Positions 62,901 to 64,000 of a stretch of DNA of 64,000 nt are shown piece by piece (position 1 is the first letter of the stretch; each line of letters starts with the position of its first letter). Origin of the DNA: Microcystis panniformis FACHB-1757 (GTDB taxonomy: Bacteria > Cyanobacteriota > Cyanobacteriia > Cyanobacteriales > Microcystaceae). Under the pieces are notes generated by a model that was not told the origin of the DNA, searched no databases, and saw nothing but the letters and a program-made list of their open reading frames with translations. The stretch covers positions 1,860,001 to 1,924,000 of the forward strand of contig NZ_CP011339.1 in the NCBI RefSeq assembly GCF_001264245.1, written 5' to 3'. The position numbers were made by a program, and so were the translations under genes.

Positions 62901-63612
62901 TTTATTTTCCAATCCTGCCGGGGATTTTGGCTCTTTAGTTAATGACCAAGTAGTGGAGGGAAATTGGGACAATGACAACGAATTAGCGAAAACTTGGGAA
63001 AAGCGTAATGTTTTTAGTTATGGTCGTCAAGATAAGGGACAAGCGCGGCCAGAAGTGCTACAACAGTTATTAAAAACCAGTGAAAGTATTATCCAAGAAA
63101 TTGACTCGGTAGAATACGGTTTAACCGATATTCAGGAATACTACGGCAACACGGGAGGATTAAAATTAGCCGCAGAAAAACAAAGCGGTAAACGGGTAAT
63201 GACAAGTTTTGTCGAGAGTTTTTCCAATGATACAACTCCCCGCAAATTAGAGGAGGTTTTGCGCTTAGAATACCGCAGTAAATTACTCAATCCTAAATGG
63301 GCCAATGCCATGGTTAATCAAGGTTCCGGTGGGGCCTACGAAATCTCCCAAAGAATGACCGCTTTAATTGGTTGGGGCGGTACGGCTAATTTTAGTGACG
63401 ATTGGGTGTATGATCAGGCAGCCGATACCTACGCTTTTGATGCAGAAATGGCGGAAAAATTGCGTCAAGCTAATCCCGAAGCTTTCCGTAATATTGTCGG
63501 TAGAATGTTAGAAGCACAGGGTCGCGGTTTTTGGCAAGCAGACCCCGACAAATTAGAGAAATTACAGGAATTATATCAATTGACCGATGAAAAATTAGAA
63601 GGGGTTACTTAG
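59948..63612 (+). CDS. Magnesium-chelatase subunit H homologue (ChlH/BchH/CobN family), one frameshift
   Basis: Two frames: 390 residues (MKSIVLIVGFETFNTNLYRQSG...PELDGAIDTIPLGD) and 830 residues (VGETIYLIPERLQRLTGRLNSW...). One G added to the G5 run at 61111-61115 gives IDTIPLGGLVGETIYLIPERL, as in ChlH, and a protein of ~1221 residues. The porphyrin-chelating region has TDAIIHFGMHGTVEWLPGSPLGNTGYSW, and the C-terminus has WGGTANFSDDWVYDQ. At ~1220 residues it is BchH-like and about 100 residues shorter than the main cyanobacterial ChlH (~1330), so it may be a second, specialised copy. The H subunit binds protoporphyrin IX for Mg insertion. It starts 75 bp after the flv fragment. Confidence 0.88.
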
Positions 63613-64000
63613 GTTTTTTAGGCTGCATCTCATTTTTGTCAATCTACCAAGTTGGGATTTTTACGGGGACACTCTCGGCTAAAATCGGTCATTACTTCCG
63701 ATTTTACCACTCAATCCAAGCCTTTGGGGGTTCTACCCCCCAAACCCCCCGTTGGGGGCGTGGCGCCGCCCCCAAACCCCCCGCGCATTAGTTTTTCGGT
63801 GGGATGCTTACACGCAGCCGCTGACCCATCTGTAATAATTTAAGAGTCACTGATAATTGCTGATTGTCGGTATTTCTGCAAATGTGAGATGCACCCGGGT
63901 TTTCATCGCAACAGGGAATCCTGATGATAATCTGATTTCCCTCCTGTTTTACTCAGCAGACGGATATTTTCAATCAGGATTGATTTTTCTAACGCTTTGG
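63613..64000. repeat. 276-bp MITE and window end
   Basis: 63621-63896 has ends GGCTGCATCTCATTTTTG and CAAATGTGAGATGCACCC, related to the MITE at 53530-53735; the right ~110 bp are homologous to that copy in reverse. The flanking 9-mers agree at 7 of 9 positions. The centre holds a G/C palindromic block (63720-63785). 63897-64000 shows nothing recognisable. Confidence 0.75.

Overview
The window is cyanobacterial chromosome, most likely Microcystis or a close relative. It carries biliverdin reductase, Vipp1, NdhS, a flavodiiron protein, a ChlH-type Mg-chelatase subunit, HypC/D/F, many copies of the GCGATCGC palindrome, and a very high load of insertion sequences (IS), MITEs and toxin-antitoxin genes. 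This assignment is an inference from gene content.

Layout. 0-1.1 kb: broken IS200/IS605 element. 1.2-6.3 kb: leucyl aminopeptidase, a small protein, and the pntA/pntAB/pntB proton-transhydrogenase operon. 6.66-7.98 kb: IS4-type element. 8.0-10.4 kb: a lone HTH protein, then a small protein, a papain-like cysteine protease and a third unknown gene. 10.6-14.2 kb: vipp1, a second pspA, a proline-rich membrane protein and a DciA-like DUF721 protein. 14.5-18.1 kb: small Cys protein, bvdR, a LivH-type permease, lgt, tRNA-Leu. 18.3-22.4 kb: mobile elements inserted inside one another. 22.7-31.5 kb: a seven-gene, same-strand locus of unrecognised proteins. It starts with two lysine-free paralogues and an HExxH metalloprotease; a DUF4438 gene follows at 32.2 kb. 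This is the best candidate for an undescribed system. 33.2-34.6 kb: MITEs around a LuxR-type regulator. 34.7-42.5 kb: clpB, a transketolase-like enzyme, hypC, hypD, a signal-peptide protein and an HNH endonuclease. 42.5-47.3 kb: small toxin-antitoxin pairs among hairpin repeats, with ndhS and a HAS-barrel gene. 47.6-53.5 kb: rpe, a hisN-like phosphatase, a G-rich minisatellite, a coiled-coil repeat protein, an M41-like membrane protease and hypF. 53.5-64 kb: flv1-like flavodiiron gene, IS605-type element, a disrupted PIN toxin with its antitoxin, a duplicated flv 3' end, and a ChlH homologue.

Sequence quality matters. About ten otherwise intact genes, including pepA, pntA, chlH, an HNH gene and tnpB, are each broken by one base missing from a short homopolymer. 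In every case restoring that base rejoins the recognisable protein. This looks more like base-calling error than natural decay, so these genes are annotated as single genes.

MITEs of at least five kinds were recognised by comparing copies within the window: relatives of ISL3, IS5, IS630 and IS605, plus two families with 8-9 bp target duplications. They separate operon genes, lie directly upstream of starts, or interrupt coding sequences.
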